A stretch of DNA of 64,000 nucleotides from contig NZ_WNZW01000002.1 of assembly GCF_009725165.1 (NCBI RefSeq), positions 806,001-870,000 of the forward strand. The letters run 5' to 3'. Within the stretch, counting starts at the first letter, position 1. Every line of letters begins with the position of its first letter. Shown piece by piece: positions 24,476 to 34,352 of the stretch. Position numbers and translations under genes: made by a program. The DNA comes from Paenibacillus woosongensis. GTDB taxonomy: Bacteria; Bacillota; Bacilli; Paenibacillales; Paenibacillaceae. The notes under the pieces are model-generated. The model saw only the letters and a program-made list of their open reading frames with translations. It was not told the DNA's origin and ran no database searches.

Positions 24476-25282
24476 CTATTTCACTGAACCCAGCATACCC
24501 TGCACAAACTGCTTCTGGAGCAGGAAGAAAATCAGCACCGTCGGCAGCGTCGTAATCACGATGGCCACCATAATAATTCCATAATCTGGATTATAGGAGG
24601 AGGCCAGCGACGATACGATCAGCGGCAGCGTCTTCTTATCCTGCGTCTGTAAAGCGATCAAAGGCCACAGGAAGCTGTTCCAGTAGTTCATGAACGTAAT
24701 GATCGCTGCGGCCGCATAGGTCGGCTTCATCGTTGGAACGTAGACCTGGGCGAACAAGCGCCACTCGCCTAATCCGTCAACTCGCCCGGCCTGCAGCAGT
24801 TCCCGCGGAAACGACTTCGTATTCTGCATGAAGAAGAAGATCATAAATGCCGTCGTAATCGAAGGCAGGATGACCGCCGTCGGCGTATTCAGCATGCCCA
24901 TGTTGCTGAACATGCGGAACAGCGGAATCATGACTGCCGCAAATGGCATCATCATGGAGAGCATGAGCAGGCCGAACAGCCTGTCCTTGCCCTTGGAACG
25001 GTAAATTTCAAAGCCGTATCCAGCCATGGAGCTCAAGATCAGCGTTCCAACCGTGCCGACGATCGCGATCAGCGCGGAGTTTCCAAAGGCAGCCCCAAGG
25101 TTGGTCATATCTAGCAATTTTGTAATATTGCTCTGCAGCATCGAACCGAAGCTGAACTTACCCTTCACGATATCCGAGGATGTGTTGGTCATCCCGATCA
25201 GCATCCAGACGAAGGGAAACAGAGAAACGACGGATGCGATAATCAGGAACAAATGAATACCCAGCGAGCTTAATTTTCTCAT
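24476..25282 (-). CDS. Sugar ABC transporter permease, MalG type (third importer)
   Basis: A 268-residue permease with six predicted spans. The EAA loop region reads LQAGRVDGLGEWRLFAQVYV and the C-terminus FVQGMLGSVK. GGAGGTG precedes the ATG, which overlaps the upstream permease's stop by four bases. No glycosidase accompanies this importer, so its substrate cannot be inferred from neighbours. Confidence 0.92.
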   Translation of the reverse strand: MRKLSSLGIHLFLIIASVVSLFPFVWMLIGMTNTSSDIVKGKFSFGSMLQSNITKLLDMTNLGAAFGNSALIAIVGTVGTLILSSMAGYGFEIYRSKGKDRLFGLLMLSMMMPFAAVMIPLFRMFSNMGMLNTPTAVILPSITTAFMIFFFMQNTKSFPRELLQAGRVDGLGEWRLFAQVYVPTMKPTYAAAAIITFMNYWNSFLWPLIALQTQDKKTLPLIVSSLASSYNPDYGIIMVAIVITTLPTVLIFFLLQKQFVQGMLGSVK

Positions 25283-26154
25283 TGTTTCTCACCTCCGACC
25301 TTGAGCTGAAGGAAGGCCAGCACAGCCACCATCACTACGATCGCATAGGACACTGTCGCCGCATAACCGAAGTTAGGCGTATAGACGAAGGACAAGTTAT
25401 AGATATACTGGGAAATCGTCATCGTCGAGTTGCCCGGACCGCCGTTCGTAATGTTGACGACCTCATCAAACAACTGCAAGGTCCCGTTCGTCGAAATAAT
25501 CGCCGTGAATAAGATGATCGGCTTTAGCATCGGAACGGTAATGCTGAAAAATTGCCGTGTCTTCGATGCGCCATCAATCGAAGCCGCCTCATAGACGCTT
25601 GGATCAATATTCTGCATCGCCGACAGATAGAAAATCATATTGTAACCGGTCCAGCGCCAGGTAATCGCCGCAATGATGACAATCTTAGCCCATACCGGAT
25701 CCATGAGCCAGGCAACCGGCTCTTGGATCAGGTGGATGGACATCAGCATCTTGTTCAGAATGCCGTCGACGGCAAAAATACTCTTGAACAGCACCGCATA
25801 AGATACGAGCGATGTTACGCAGGGCAGAAATATGGCCGTACGATAAAACCCTTTGAAGCGAAGTTTCGGCATGTTCAGAAAATAAGCGATCACCAGCCCG
25901 AGCATCAGCATGATCGGTACCTGGACAATCAGGTATAACAGCGTATTAAGGACCGCTTGCTTGAACATCGGATCTGAGAACAAGCGTCCATAATTGGCCA
26001 GTCCTACATATTGATACACCGTCCCTTTGCCGGACTGAAACGACAAGAGCAAAGATTGCAGCATGGGATAGAAGCTGAACAAAAGAATAAGCGCTGAAGG
26101 CAACAGCACGAACTGCCATCCCATCAAAGAAGATTTATTCCATTTACTGCCCAT
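25279..26154 (-). CDS. Sugar ABC transporter permease, MalF type (third importer)
   Basis: A 291-residue permease. The first span FVLLPSALILLFSFYPMLQS and the EAA loop YEAASIDGASKTRQFFSITV are clear. It starts 25 bases after the binding-protein stop, with GGTGG as ribosome site. It should depend on the frameshifted binding-protein gene upstream for substrate delivery. Confidence 0.92.
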   Translation of the reverse strand: MGSKWNKSSLMGWQFVLLPSALILLFSFYPMLQSLLLSFQSGKGTVYQYVGLANYGRLFSDPMFKQAVLNTLLYLIVQVPIMLMLGLVIAYFLNMPKLRFKGFYRTAIFLPCVTSLVSYAVLFKSIFAVDGILNKMLMSIHLIQEPVAWLMDPVWAKIVIIAAITWRWTGYNMIFYLSAMQNIDPSVYEAASIDGASKTRQFFSITVPMLKPIILFTAIISTNGTLQLFDEVVNITNGGPGNSTMTISQYIYNLSFVYTPNFGYAATVSYAIVVMVAVLAFLQLKVGGEKQ

Positions 26155-26179
26155 AGGTTACCACCCGCTAACTTAGTAT

Positions 26180-27482
26180 TTATTGCACCTGCTGTCCAAA
26201 ATGTTTCTGAATGTTAGCCAAGCTCTGAGTCAGGTCCGCACCGTTCAAAATGTTAGGCAGCTCGTTCTTGAGAGCGTCCTTGGCCTCTTGCGTGTACATT
26301 CCCAAAGAAATACCCGGAACCTCGGTAGACCATCTTGTGAAATCGCTGTAAATCGCCTGACCTCCGAAGAATTCTGGTTGCTGATTGTATACTTCGCTGG
26401 AGAAGGCTGGGATAAAGGAGCCGACTCCTCCGTTTTCCGTCAGAAAGCGCTCATAGAATTCCGTGCTGCTGCCCATCGTGGAAGCGAGGAAGTCAATCGC
26501 CAGATCTTTATTCGCGGATTCCTCAAGCACAAACCAGCTGGAGCCGCCCTCGTTGGAAGCATTGACGCCGCCTTCTACATTCAATCTCGGAATTGGTGCT
26601 ACACGCCATTTGCCGCTTTGATCCTGGGCATCCATGATCGAAGCGATTTGCCATACTCCGGATACGACCGTAGCTACGTCGCCGGCGTTAAAGCTGCCTA
26701 CAAATTCGCTCCAGCCCGTTACCGGCTTGGCAATTCCTGAATCAGCGATCGCTTTGTACACGCGAAGCGTCTCGGTCATGGCCGGATTGTCTACGAAGTT
26801 ACCTTTGTTATCCGGCGTAATGTACCAGGATCCAGCAGATTGAAGCAGGATTGAAGTCAAGGCTTCATCGTTCGGATTGATGGTCGCCATGTATTTGCCT
26901 GTCTTTTCTTTGACGACTTTACCGATTTCAATATATTCATCCCAAGTAATGTTCTCGAGATCCTCCGCTTTATAGCCGGCTTCCTCCAAATAATCGACAC
27001 GGTAGAACATGCCCGTTACGCCGATGTCAAACGGAACGCCGTAAATCTTATCTTCGATCCGCAGCGCATCTACCTTATATGGAGAAAATTGCGTAAAGTC
27101 TACCTTTTCTTTAAAGTCAGCAAACGTTCCCGGATAAGCGGTTACGTATTTTTGAATGTTCGGATCGTTCACCAGAATGATATCCGGCAGCCCGTCTTTG
27201 ACGCCTGCAGCCAGGTTCGTGTTCAGCTTTTGCTCCAGATCCGTTTTCGCCATATCGATAACTTCCAGCTGGAAATCTGGATGATCTTTCTTGTACAGAT
27301 CCTCGGCAATTTTCAGCGCAGCTCCAGGAAGGATCCCACGCCCAGGCAACGACTTTCTTTGTTCCGCCGCTCCCGGCTTCATTGCCGCCCTTCTCCGCAG
27401 AGCCCGAATTCGAAGAACCGCACGCCGCAAGCAGTGACGCTGTCATAGAAACCAGCAGCAACATGGATAACCATTTTTTCAC
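26180..27482 (-). pseudogene. Sugar-binding lipoprotein gene of third importer, interrupted by a frameshift
   Basis: The first frame starts at GTG 27482 and encodes a lipoprotein signal (SLLAACGSS, cysteine 21), a Gly/Ser linker and the mature start KKVVAWAWDPS. It then degenerates. The family sequence resumes in the next frame with GAALKIAEDLYKKDHPDFQ and continues for about 375 residues to the stop at 26180. The break is at about 27325-27337. Moving from the first to the second frame needs one extra base or the loss of two (plus multiples of three). Family members have a few more residues between WDP and ALKIAE, so a small deletion is the better guess. Everything after it is intact, so this is either a very recent mutation or a sequencing error. 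The permeases and the two-component pair look undamaged. Confidence 0.85.
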
Positions 27483-27508
27483 TCTTTACAACCCCTTTTG
27501 ATATGTTT

Positions 27509-27521
27509 TGTAAGCGTTTCA
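27509..27521 (+). promoter_or_regulatory. Weak cre-like motif before the frameshifted binding-protein gene
   Basis: TGTAAGCGTTTCA resembles a cre site but is one base short of the 14-base consensus. It lies 27 bases upstream of the GTG start. The remaining divergent gap to 27749 shows AT-rich promoter-like sequence only. Confidence 0.25.
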
Positions 27522-27749
27522 TGTAATTCGTTATCTATTTTAGAAAATTAAAAATGCGAAGTATAATCAAAATTAGCTCTATATTAGCAGTAATTATTGC
27601 TCTCTATCTGGTTCCCAGTAATTTCCTAGTAATAATTATGGGTGATAGCAGTTATTTTGTATTTTCAGGATTTCCCCTGTCCAATCATACCTTTATCACA
27701 GGGATTGGTATATGATTAGGACAAAAGACTTTGCAGGAGAGGTGTAATC

Positions 27750-29315
27750 ATGGAAGAACGCTCCGCAAACTATCGGGTCATGATCGTGGATGATGAAGCG
27801 ATCCTGCGCACAGGCATGCTGCATCTATGCAATTGGAGCGAATATGGAATCGAAATTGTTGCCCAAGCTTCAAATGGTTTGGAGGCGCTGCAATATATAG
27901 AAGAGGTTCATCCCCATGTGGTGATTACCGATATAGTCATGCCGATCATGGACGGAGTCGAGTTTGCCAAAATCATGGGCAAGGAGCACCCTGAAATTAA
28001 AATCGTGGTGCTGAGCAGCTACAGCGAATTCAATTACGTGCGCGAGGTATTCAAATATGGAGTTACTGACTATTTGCTTAAGCCTAAAGTCTCTGCTGCC
28101 GAGCTGATATCGCTGATTCAATCGTTGTGCAGCGGGATGGATTTAAGCGAACAGAACCAGCCTTCTGTGAAAAATGATCCTGCCCTGCTGCTCGGACAAT
28201 GGCTTGGCAGCAGCCATATTGAGGAAGATAAGCATAATGAAGCTCTGCTTCAGGAGCTTGGCCGGCGCTTCGATTCCGAGCTCTTCATCATAGCCAAAGC
28301 TAGTACAAGCCTGCTGCTTTTAAGAACCACTTATACGCAGAGCCAACTGGAACAGCTCCTCCTCGAACTGGCAGCGAAGCAGTTACACGGACTGAGTTAT
28401 GCTCTCGTATTTTTGAAAAACGAATGTCTATTGCTCGTCAACTATGAGTCTGATCGGTCCGTTGAGATGTTATCCGCCCTGAAGCGGTTTGCAGACTCGG
28501 CCTCGGAAGCCCTATCCTACATGTCATTCGTTCTTTCAAATCCCTTTCAAGACCTACAGCAAATGAAATCAGAGCATGTCAGGCTGACTCCCTATCTTGG
28601 GAAGCTGCTATATTTTACGGGGCAAGCGCTCGTTACCGAGGATGATATCACAGTACAAAGCGAGAAGGCGGAGTTTAATCAGGAGCATTTTACGGCAGCG
28701 CTGCGCAGCTTCTCCATCGATGAGGCTGGCGCGCAATTGGAAACGCTTTTCTCGGAAAATACAGACAGCATGGCCTATGATGAATACAGCCTGAAGCGCC
28801 TATGCCAGAATCTCATTTATACGGCAATGAGCACGCTGGAGCAAATGAAGCAGCCCGTAGCCGAGCTAGGCTCGTCTAAGCTGAAGCTGTTCAAAAGAAT
28901 AGATCTAGCTTATGACATCGAAGAGCTTAGAGGCATCATGCTGCAATTCCTGCAGAATCTGAAGGAGATCCTTCCAGCGACGGAGCAGCAGCAATCGCCG
29001 ATTCTCCAGCAAATTTACGCATACGTCCATAAGAACTATGCCAACGAAATATCGCTATCGGAAATGGCCGACAGTCTGCATTTGAATTATAGCTATCTGT
29101 CCTCCTATTTCAAACAGCGCACGGGCGAGAATCTGACTTCGTACATCAACCGGGTGCGGACGGACAAGGCCAAGGAGCTGCTCATGGATCATAAGCTGTC
29201 GGTGTCGGAAATCAGCCGGTTGACGGGATTTTCGGATCACAACTATTTCTCCAAAGTATTCAAGAAAATAACCGGGATGACTCCCGTGGAATATCGCAAT
29301 CAAATCCCATCATAA
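27750..29315 (+). CDS. YesN-type response regulator with AraC output domain (third importer)
   Basis: A 521-residue regulator with a receiver domain (VDDE at 13-16, phosphoacceptor D61 in ITDIVMPIMDG, lysine in YLLKPKV). The C-terminal AraC domain includes LSEMADSLHLNYSYLSSYFK and ends PVEYRNQIPS. GGAGAGG precedes the ATG. In contrast to the other three loci, the regulator gene comes before the kinase gene here. It is divergent from the importer operon at 24476-27482. Confidence 0.93.
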   Translation: MEERSANYRVMIVDDEAILRTGMLHLCNWSEYGIEIVAQASNGLEALQYIEEVHPHVVITDIVMPIMDGVEFAKIMGKEHPEIKIVVLSSYSEFNYVREVFKYGVTDYLLKPKVSAAELISLIQSLCSGMDLSEQNQPSVKNDPALLLGQWLGSSHIEEDKHNEALLQELGRRFDSELFIIAKASTSLLLLRTTYTQSQLEQLLLELAAKQLHGLSYALVFLKNECLLLVNYESDRSVEMLSALKRFADSASEALSYMSFVLSNPFQDLQQMKSEHVRLTPYLGKLLYFTGQALVTEDDITVQSEKAEFNQEHFTAALRSFSIDEAGAQLETLFSENTDSMAYDEYSLKRLCQNLIYTAMSTLEQMKQPVAELGSSKLKLFKRIDLAYDIEELRGIMLQFLQNLKEILPATEQQQSPILQQIYAYVHKNYANEISLSEMADSLHLNYSYLSSYFKQRTGENLTSYINRVRTDKAKELLMDHKLSVSEISRLTGFSDHNYFSKVFKKITGMTPVEYRNQIPS

Positions 29316-29330
29316 AGACAGGTGTTTAAT

Positions 29331-31097
29331 GTGCTGCGCAAGAACAGCATCTTTATTAAAATTCTCGTCCTGATGCTCTCGGGCATCCTGGTTATTTCAT
29401 TGCTGCTAACGCTGGCGTCCTCTACGATCTCGGAACGGATTCTGCTGAACCAGGTCGTCAAGAACGCCTCCGCCAACATGAATCACGTGAAGGGCGAGCT
29501 GCTGAATTATAATGATCAAGTCGTCAATACGATGCTGCAGATTAGCAGCAGCAGCGAGTTCAGGAACTATATTACGAAGCCGGCCAATACGCCGCAGGAG
29601 CAAATCAATCTGGTGATGTCCCTGGGCAAATATATCGATTTGTACAAGGACTATTTAAGCCCGGAGAAATCGCATATTATCGTGTCGGCGCTGCCTGGGC
29701 TGGGCGGCCGCCACTACTCGAGCAACGCTCTGAAGTGGGACAAAATCCCCCAGGATATCGTCTCGACCTATATGACCGAGGACGGCAAAATTCCTAACCG
29801 TATCCGCTACAACAGCAGCCCGGATTTATTCGTAGAGACCGTGCCTTACGACAACTATATTTTTGCGACCAAGCCCCTTGTGCACAGCAGCACAGGCTGG
29901 ATGTACGGGTATGCTGCCGTCGTGATGGATGAGCAGAACATTTATCGCAAATACAGTCCCTACATTTCCGAAGGCATTCATATTTCCCTGATCTCCTCGG
30001 ATGGCACGATACTGTCCAGCAGCCGGAAGGATTCGATTAGCAAAAAAGACACGACCCTGCTGTCTTTGGCCGGCCATGTGTCCGAGCAGGGGGGCGTATG
30101 GTCGGACTCGGAAGACAAGCAGACCTATATTTCCTACTATCTGCCGGAATTCAACGCCTATTTGCTTGAAGAGATCGATCAGTTAACGGCCTTCGCGCCC
30201 TTATACCGCATTTCCACCGAGATCCTTACAGTCATCAGCGTTGTACTGCTTGTCACCATGCCGTTCGTCTACTCCTTAAGCCGGCGGATTACCCGCCCCC
30301 TCAGCCAGCTCGTGAAGACGATGCAGACGAGCAAGGGGGATAATCTGAAATTTCATCCCCTGAAGGAAGGCGACAGCTATGAGACGAATGTGTTGACCAA
30401 AGCGTACAATCGGATGATCCGCGAAATCGATCAATATACGGATAAGCTCGTGTACGAGCAGCAGGAACGCAGAAAGGCCGACCTCAATGCGCTGCAGATG
30501 CAAATTAACCCGCATTTTCTTTACAACACGCTAAGCTCGATTAAATATTTGGCAAAAATGCATCGTACGGACGAGGTGGACCAAACGATCGACAGCCTGA
30601 TCTCCATGCTGCAGAGCACCTTGGGTTCCACCGAGGATATGGTTACGGTAGAAACAGAAATCGAGACGCTAAAGCACTATGTATTCATTAACCAAATCAG
30701 ATACGGCGAGCAGATCGGGGTTCATTACGAGATTGCAGAGGACTGCTCTCAACTGCTCGTTCCTAAGCTCATCATCCAACCCTTTGTGGAGAACGCCTTC
30801 TTCCATGCCTTTCCTGGAATCGCGAGCGGGAATATTCACATATTTATCCGCAGGCTGGAGGAGAGGCTCATGATCGAGATTATGGATGACGGGGTCGGCA
30901 TGTCTTCAACGGTGGAGCAGATCAATGAGAAGAAAAAACACCACTTGTCCGGGATCGGGGTCAACAATGTACATGCGAGGATTCAATTGTTGTTCGGCGC
31001 CGATTATGGCGTCCAAATCGAAAGCGAAGCAGGCTACGGAACGGCAATCAAAATTACGCTGCCGGTTACGCAATCTGTAGAGCGGATGAATAATTAA
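29331..31097 (+). CDS. YesM-type sensor histidine kinase (third importer)
   Basis: A 588-residue membrane kinase with transmembrane helices at about 10-30 and 300-320 flanking an extracellular sensor. A HAMP segment, phosphorylated H395 in INPHFLYNTLS and a HATPase domain (IIQPFVENAFFHAF, MDDGVGMS) follow. I place the start at GTG 29331 because AGGTG lies 6 bases upstream; a GTG nine bases earlier overlaps that site. It follows the regulator gene by 15 bases and ends before a strong terminator. Confidence 0.92.
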   Translation: MLRKNSIFIKILVLMLSGILVISLLLTLASSTISERILLNQVVKNASANMNHVKGELLNYNDQVVNTMLQISSSSEFRNYITKPANTPQEQINLVMSLGKYIDLYKDYLSPEKSHIIVSALPGLGGRHYSSNALKWDKIPQDIVSTYMTEDGKIPNRIRYNSSPDLFVETVPYDNYIFATKPLVHSSTGWMYGYAAVVMDEQNIYRKYSPYISEGIHISLISSDGTILSSSRKDSISKKDTTLLSLAGHVSEQGGVWSDSEDKQTYISYYLPEFNAYLLEEIDQLTAFAPLYRISTEILTVISVVLLVTMPFVYSLSRRITRPLSQLVKTMQTSKGDNLKFHPLKEGDSYETNVLTKAYNRMIREIDQYTDKLVYEQQERRKADLNALQMQINPHFLYNTLSSIKYLAKMHRTDEVDQTIDSLISMLQSTLGSTEDMVTVETEIETLKHYVFINQIRYGEQIGVHYEIAEDCSQLLVPKLIIQPFVENAFFHAFPGIASGNIHIFIRRLEERLMIEIMDDGVGMSSTVEQINEKKKHHLSGIGVNNVHARIQLLFGADYGVQIESEAGYGTAIKITLPVTQSVERMNN

Positions 31098-31278
31098 AGA
31101 CGAACAGAAAAACAAAGCTAGCGGCATAAAAGCCGCCGCTATATAAGATGAACTGTTGAAATGAATGCGGGCAAGCATGAAATGTTCCTATCATCGTACT
31201 GCTCCCAGATTTTTTGGATGATATTTCGTTCATAACAGACAAAATCCTATCACAAAGGCGACTACAAGCTTATGCTCC

Positions 31279-31316
31279 CGAAGCAGCTTTCTGAGAAGAA
31301 AGCTGCTTCGTTTTTG
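31279..31316 (+). terminator. Rho-independent terminator after third two-component pair
   Basis: GAAGCAGCTTTCT pairs perfectly with AGAAAGCTGCTTC around GAGA, followed by GTTTTT. The 180 bases between it and the kinase stop hold nothing I recognise. The modular repeat copy B begins two to three bases after it. Confidence 0.9.
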
Positions 31317-31318
31317 CG

Positions 31319-31674
31319 GATTCATTGTTCTCACTTGCCTGCAATTGATTCTTTAGTTCATCGTTTATAAGCTGCCCGCCACTAAGTTGTGTTGTACATT
31401 AAACTGCACACTAAGATCTATACACTAGCTGTATCGTGCATTAAGACGCACACCTAAGAGATCTATACACTAGGCTGTGTCGTACACTAAATGGAATTCA
31501 TGTATCTAATTATGCTCTAAACGAACATTTCAAGGGACTAAATGGATTTAATGCAACTAAAATCAAGAATCGAGCATGTAATAGGCAATCCCCCTTCTTT
31601 TAATGACATGAAATACATTTAAACCCGCCCCCTCTTTCTTACCACAAAAATTAACTACTAAAAATCCAATTTAT
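31319..31674 (+). repeat. Modular intergenic repeat, copy B
   Basis: The 5' block is 31319-31374 (TTGCCTGCA, then ATTCTTTAG). The variable tract is 31375-31487, containing two imperfect tandem units of about 44 bp that share ATCTATACACTAG and a TCGTRCA end. The conserved core is 31488-31674. The core is the most diverged of the three copies but keeps all four AAATGGATTT-like units. From 31675 to 31861 I see only AT-rich sequence and a weak hairpin (TTTGTTTTA with TAAAACAAA). Confidence 0.8.
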
Positions 31675-31861
31675 ATAAGTCGAACTATTGAAATTGTTTA
31701 GTCATTTTATAGCTTCTTTAGCGTGGTTATAGGTTAACACGTTCAAATATCCATTGCGGGCAAGTGCAGAAATTAAATCGACTGAAAATTCGTTTGTTTT
31801 AGTTTTTTATAAAACAAAGCTCTCTCACACCCAGACAATACGCGATGGATAAACCTATGCC

Positions 31862-32800
31862 TTAATACGTCGGCCAGCCGCTGGAATCCCAGTTCAAATC
31901 ACTGATAAGCAGCTTCGGGTTGCCGTTGTCGTTCCGGTCATAGGCATGTCTTGCGATGACGTTGTTGTACACATGCTGTCCGCCTGGGCCGGCCCAACGT
32001 GTATTACCTGCATCGAATACCGTTCCCCCGCCGTTCATCATGTCCACCCCGCTCTTATCCTTATAAGGCCCGGTGATACTCGCCGATCTTCCGACCACGA
32101 TTTTATAGTTGCTGTTCGATCCCTGGCAGCAATTATCAATGGAAGCGAACATGTAATAATAGCCGTTGCGGTAAACGATGGACACGCCCTCAATGCCATT
32201 GCTTCGCTTAGCGATCGAATAGAGACTGCCTGTCGGCTTCATCGTCGTTTTGTCCAGCTTCGTGATTTTGATGCCGCTGAACCAGGAGCCAAAGGCCAGC
32301 CAAGGATTGCCGGAGGCGTCAATGACGAGATTCGGGTCAATCGCGTTATAGTCCACCGAAGGATCCGATTTAATGACCAGCCCGTCATCCCGCCAGCTGC
32401 CTGCCCCTACGCTCGTCGCCGAAGCCAGGCCGATCGCTGAGGTATTTTTACCGAAGGTAGAGATCGAATAATATAACCAAACCCGGCCATTGTACAGCTG
32501 AACATCCGGTGCCCACACATCGTTTGTGGTCATATTCGGCACATAAGTTTTCCACCAGGAAGGCGGGCTCAGGAAAATTTGGGGAACACGGTACCAATTG
32601 GTGCCGTTATCCGACCTCAGTACTTGGATGCCCTGCCCCGTCGAGAACGTATACCAGGCCGATCCTTCCTTGATGATGGATGGATCATGAACAGCGACAT
32701 CGCCGGTCAAATTCCAATGTGCCGCCAGGGCTGTTCCGACGGCTGATCCCAGGATAGCGACACTGCAGATGACCGATAAAAGCAATTTCCGATAACGCAT
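31862..32800 (-). CDS. Secreted endo-alpha-1,5-L-arabinanase, GH43
   Basis: A 312-residue secreted enzyme cutting alpha-1,5 bonds inside arabinan, the side chain of pectin. A signal peptide (about 1-27, ending TALAA) precedes a single GH43 propeller with no extra domains. Catalytic residues are visible: D39 (AVHDPSI), D155 (NAIDPNL) and E204 (GIEGVS). I choose ATG 32800, 8 bases after GGAGG; a longer frame upstream has no site. Length matches the single-domain AbnA group. It is a monocistronic gene with a cre-like site in its leader. Confidence 0.93.
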   Translation of the reverse strand: MRYRKLLLSVICSVAILGSAVGTALAAHWNLTGDVAVHDPSIIKEGSAWYTFSTGQGIQVLRSDNGTNWYRVPQIFLSPPSWWKTYVPNMTTNDVWAPDVQLYNGRVWLYYSISTFGKNTSAIGLASATSVGAGSWRDDGLVIKSDPSVDYNAIDPNLVIDASGNPWLAFGSWFSGIKITKLDKTTMKPTGSLYSIAKRSNGIEGVSIVYRNGYYYMFASIDNCCQGSNSNYKIVVGRSASITGPYKDKSGVDMMNGGGTVFDAGNTRWAGPGGQHVYNNVIARHAYDRNDNGNPKLLISDLNWDSSGWPTY

Positions 32801-32837
32801 TTGACATTCCTCCAGTTTATTGAATTTGAAGAGAAAA

Positions 32838-32852
32838 ATGATAGCGCTTTCT
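32838..32852 (+). promoter_or_regulatory. cre site before arabinanase gene
   Basis: ATGATAGCGCTTTCT matches the CcpA consensus with one mismatch and has the strong palindromic centre AGCGCTTT. It lies 38 bases upstream of the start codon, so it is probably downstream of the promoter and would act as a roadblock. Confidence 0.5.
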
Positions 32853-32934
32853 CTCAACTACAATATACTAGAAAAGTAAATATTTTGGAATATTAAATTT
32901 AAAACAATATATATTTTTATAAAATGATTTTCGT

Positions 32935-32976
32935 AAAAAAGCAGCTATCCCTGATAACCTCGGGGGATAACTGCTT
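32935..32976 (-). terminator. Rho-independent terminator after galK
   Basis: On the minus strand AAGCAGTTATCCC pairs with GGGATAGCTGCTT and is followed by TTTT. It separates the GH42-GH35-galK run from the arabinanase gene. Confidence 0.85.
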
Positions 32977-33034
32977 CCTTACCATTTAAACTTTTCATTA
33001 CGTGTTCTACCATTCACCAGGAAACTACTTCAAC

Positions 33035-34324
33035 CTAACTTTCCAAGTCCAAACAAATGGCCCCTTGCTCCCGGACATTGATAATAAATGTCGAGGTGCC
33101 GATCGTGTCCTTGATGAACTCGGCGTACTTGGGCGCCTCTTCATTTGGAAGAATCGCCAGGATCACTCCGGCGAATCCGCCGCCATGGACCCGGCAGGCT
33201 CCTTTGCCGATCGATTTCAAATACGATTCCGTCAGCGCCAGCGCAACCGTAATCCCTTGATGGCGAACGTCTGTCTCCTGGTAGCAGTTCTGCAGCCATT
33301 TCCAGGAGGAGTTCCCTGAATCCGTGATCAGCTCCAGAAATCTGTCCAATTGTCCGGCCTGCAAGGCTTCTACCTGGGCATCTACCCGGTCGTTCTCCGT
33401 AAAAAAGTGCAGCGCCCGCAGCACCGCCCGATCCCCGCATTGTTCACGGAGGGAATTCAGATTGCGGTAAATGTCCTCCGGTGCCAATTCACGGCAGACC
33501 TCGGCGCCTAGCGCCTTGGCTACGGCCCGCATCTCATTTGGCACCGCGGCGTAATCCTCTGTCAAATCAGCATGGTTGCCGCCGGTATTGACGATAACCA
33601 GAGAGTAGCCGCTGTTTTGGAAATCATAGTTTACAGGCTGAACGACAGGCTGCTCCGGGTCGGCGAAATCGATCGTGATTAAACCGCCAAACGCGCAGGC
33701 CATTTGATCCAGCAGGCCGGACGGCTTGTTCCAGTACTTGTTCTCGGCGTATTTGCCGATTTTGGACAAAGCCACGGCATCCAATTTGGATTCATTATAG
33801 AACGTATTCAGAATGCCGCCGATCAGCATCTCGAACGAAGCCGAGGAGCTTAGGCCGGACGCGGGAATGACCGTTGTCGAAATATAGGCTTTAAAACCCC
33901 CGACCTCACAGCCCATCTCTTGGAAGCCCGCTACGATACCGCGAACCAGCGACAAGGTTGAGGCCTCGTCCGCAACCGGTTCCAGCTCCGTCAAATCAAC
34001 TTCAAACGTCCCTTCATAACCTTCTGAAATGAATGTAATAATCGGCTCGTCTACCTTCACGGCAGCGGCAATCGTATCGAGATTAATGCTGCCTGCCAGC
34101 ACCTTTCCATGGTTATGATCCGTATGATTCCCGCCAATTTCGCAGCGGCCGGGCGCGCTAAACAAAGCCAGCTCGCCGTCTCCGAAGTGCTCCTTATAGG
34201 TTTGCACCAAAGAGCGGTAACGGGCAATCTGATCTGCTAGCTGTCCTTCGCCGTACATTTTGGACAGTAATGCTTTCCCCTTGCTGCTCTGCAATTTCTC
34301 CATCGTTTGCTCTGCGTTTTGCAT
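33035..34324 (-). CDS. galK: Galactokinase
   Basis: A 429-residue GHMP-family kinase that phosphorylates galactose at C1 using ATP. The galactokinase signature GRCEIGGNHTDHNHG, the ATP loop PASGLSSSASFE and the third GHMP motif GGGFAGVILA are all present. AGGAGG lies 8 bases before the ATG. It is the last gene after two beta-galactosidase genes, so it would capture galactose released from galactan or galacto-oligosaccharides. galT and galE are not in the window. It is somewhat longer than typical galactokinases (about 390), because of an N-terminal extension. Confidence 0.95.
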   Translation of the reverse strand: MQNAEQTMEKLQSSKGKALLSKMYGEGQLADQIARYRSLVQTYKEHFGDGELALFSAPGRCEIGGNHTDHNHGKVLAGSINLDTIAAAVKVDEPIITFISEGYEGTFEVDLTELEPVADEASTLSLVRGIVAGFQEMGCEVGGFKAYISTTVIPASGLSSSASFEMLIGGILNTFYNESKLDAVALSKIGKYAENKYWNKPSGLLDQMACAFGGLITIDFADPEQPVVQPVNYDFQNSGYSLVIVNTGGNHADLTEDYAAVPNEMRAVAKALGAEVCRELAPEDIYRNLNSLREQCGDRAVLRALHFFTENDRVDAQVEALQAGQLDRFLELITDSGNSSWKWLQNCYQETDVRHQGITVALALTESYLKSIGKGACRVHGGGFAGVILAILPNEEAPKYAEFIKDTIGTSTFIINVREQGAICLDLES

Positions 34325-34352
34325 CTTAGAATCCTCCTGTCTCTTACAACTC

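Noticed and set aside
29322..29330. GTG at 29322 as start of the third sensor kinase
   Set aside because: It lies inside the AGGTG ribosome site that serves the GTG at 29331.
31098..31278. Possible small gene or RNA between the third kinase and its terminator
   Set aside because: There is no frame with a ribosome site; the short GC stem near 31120 is imperfect and lacks a T-run. Nothing is supported there.
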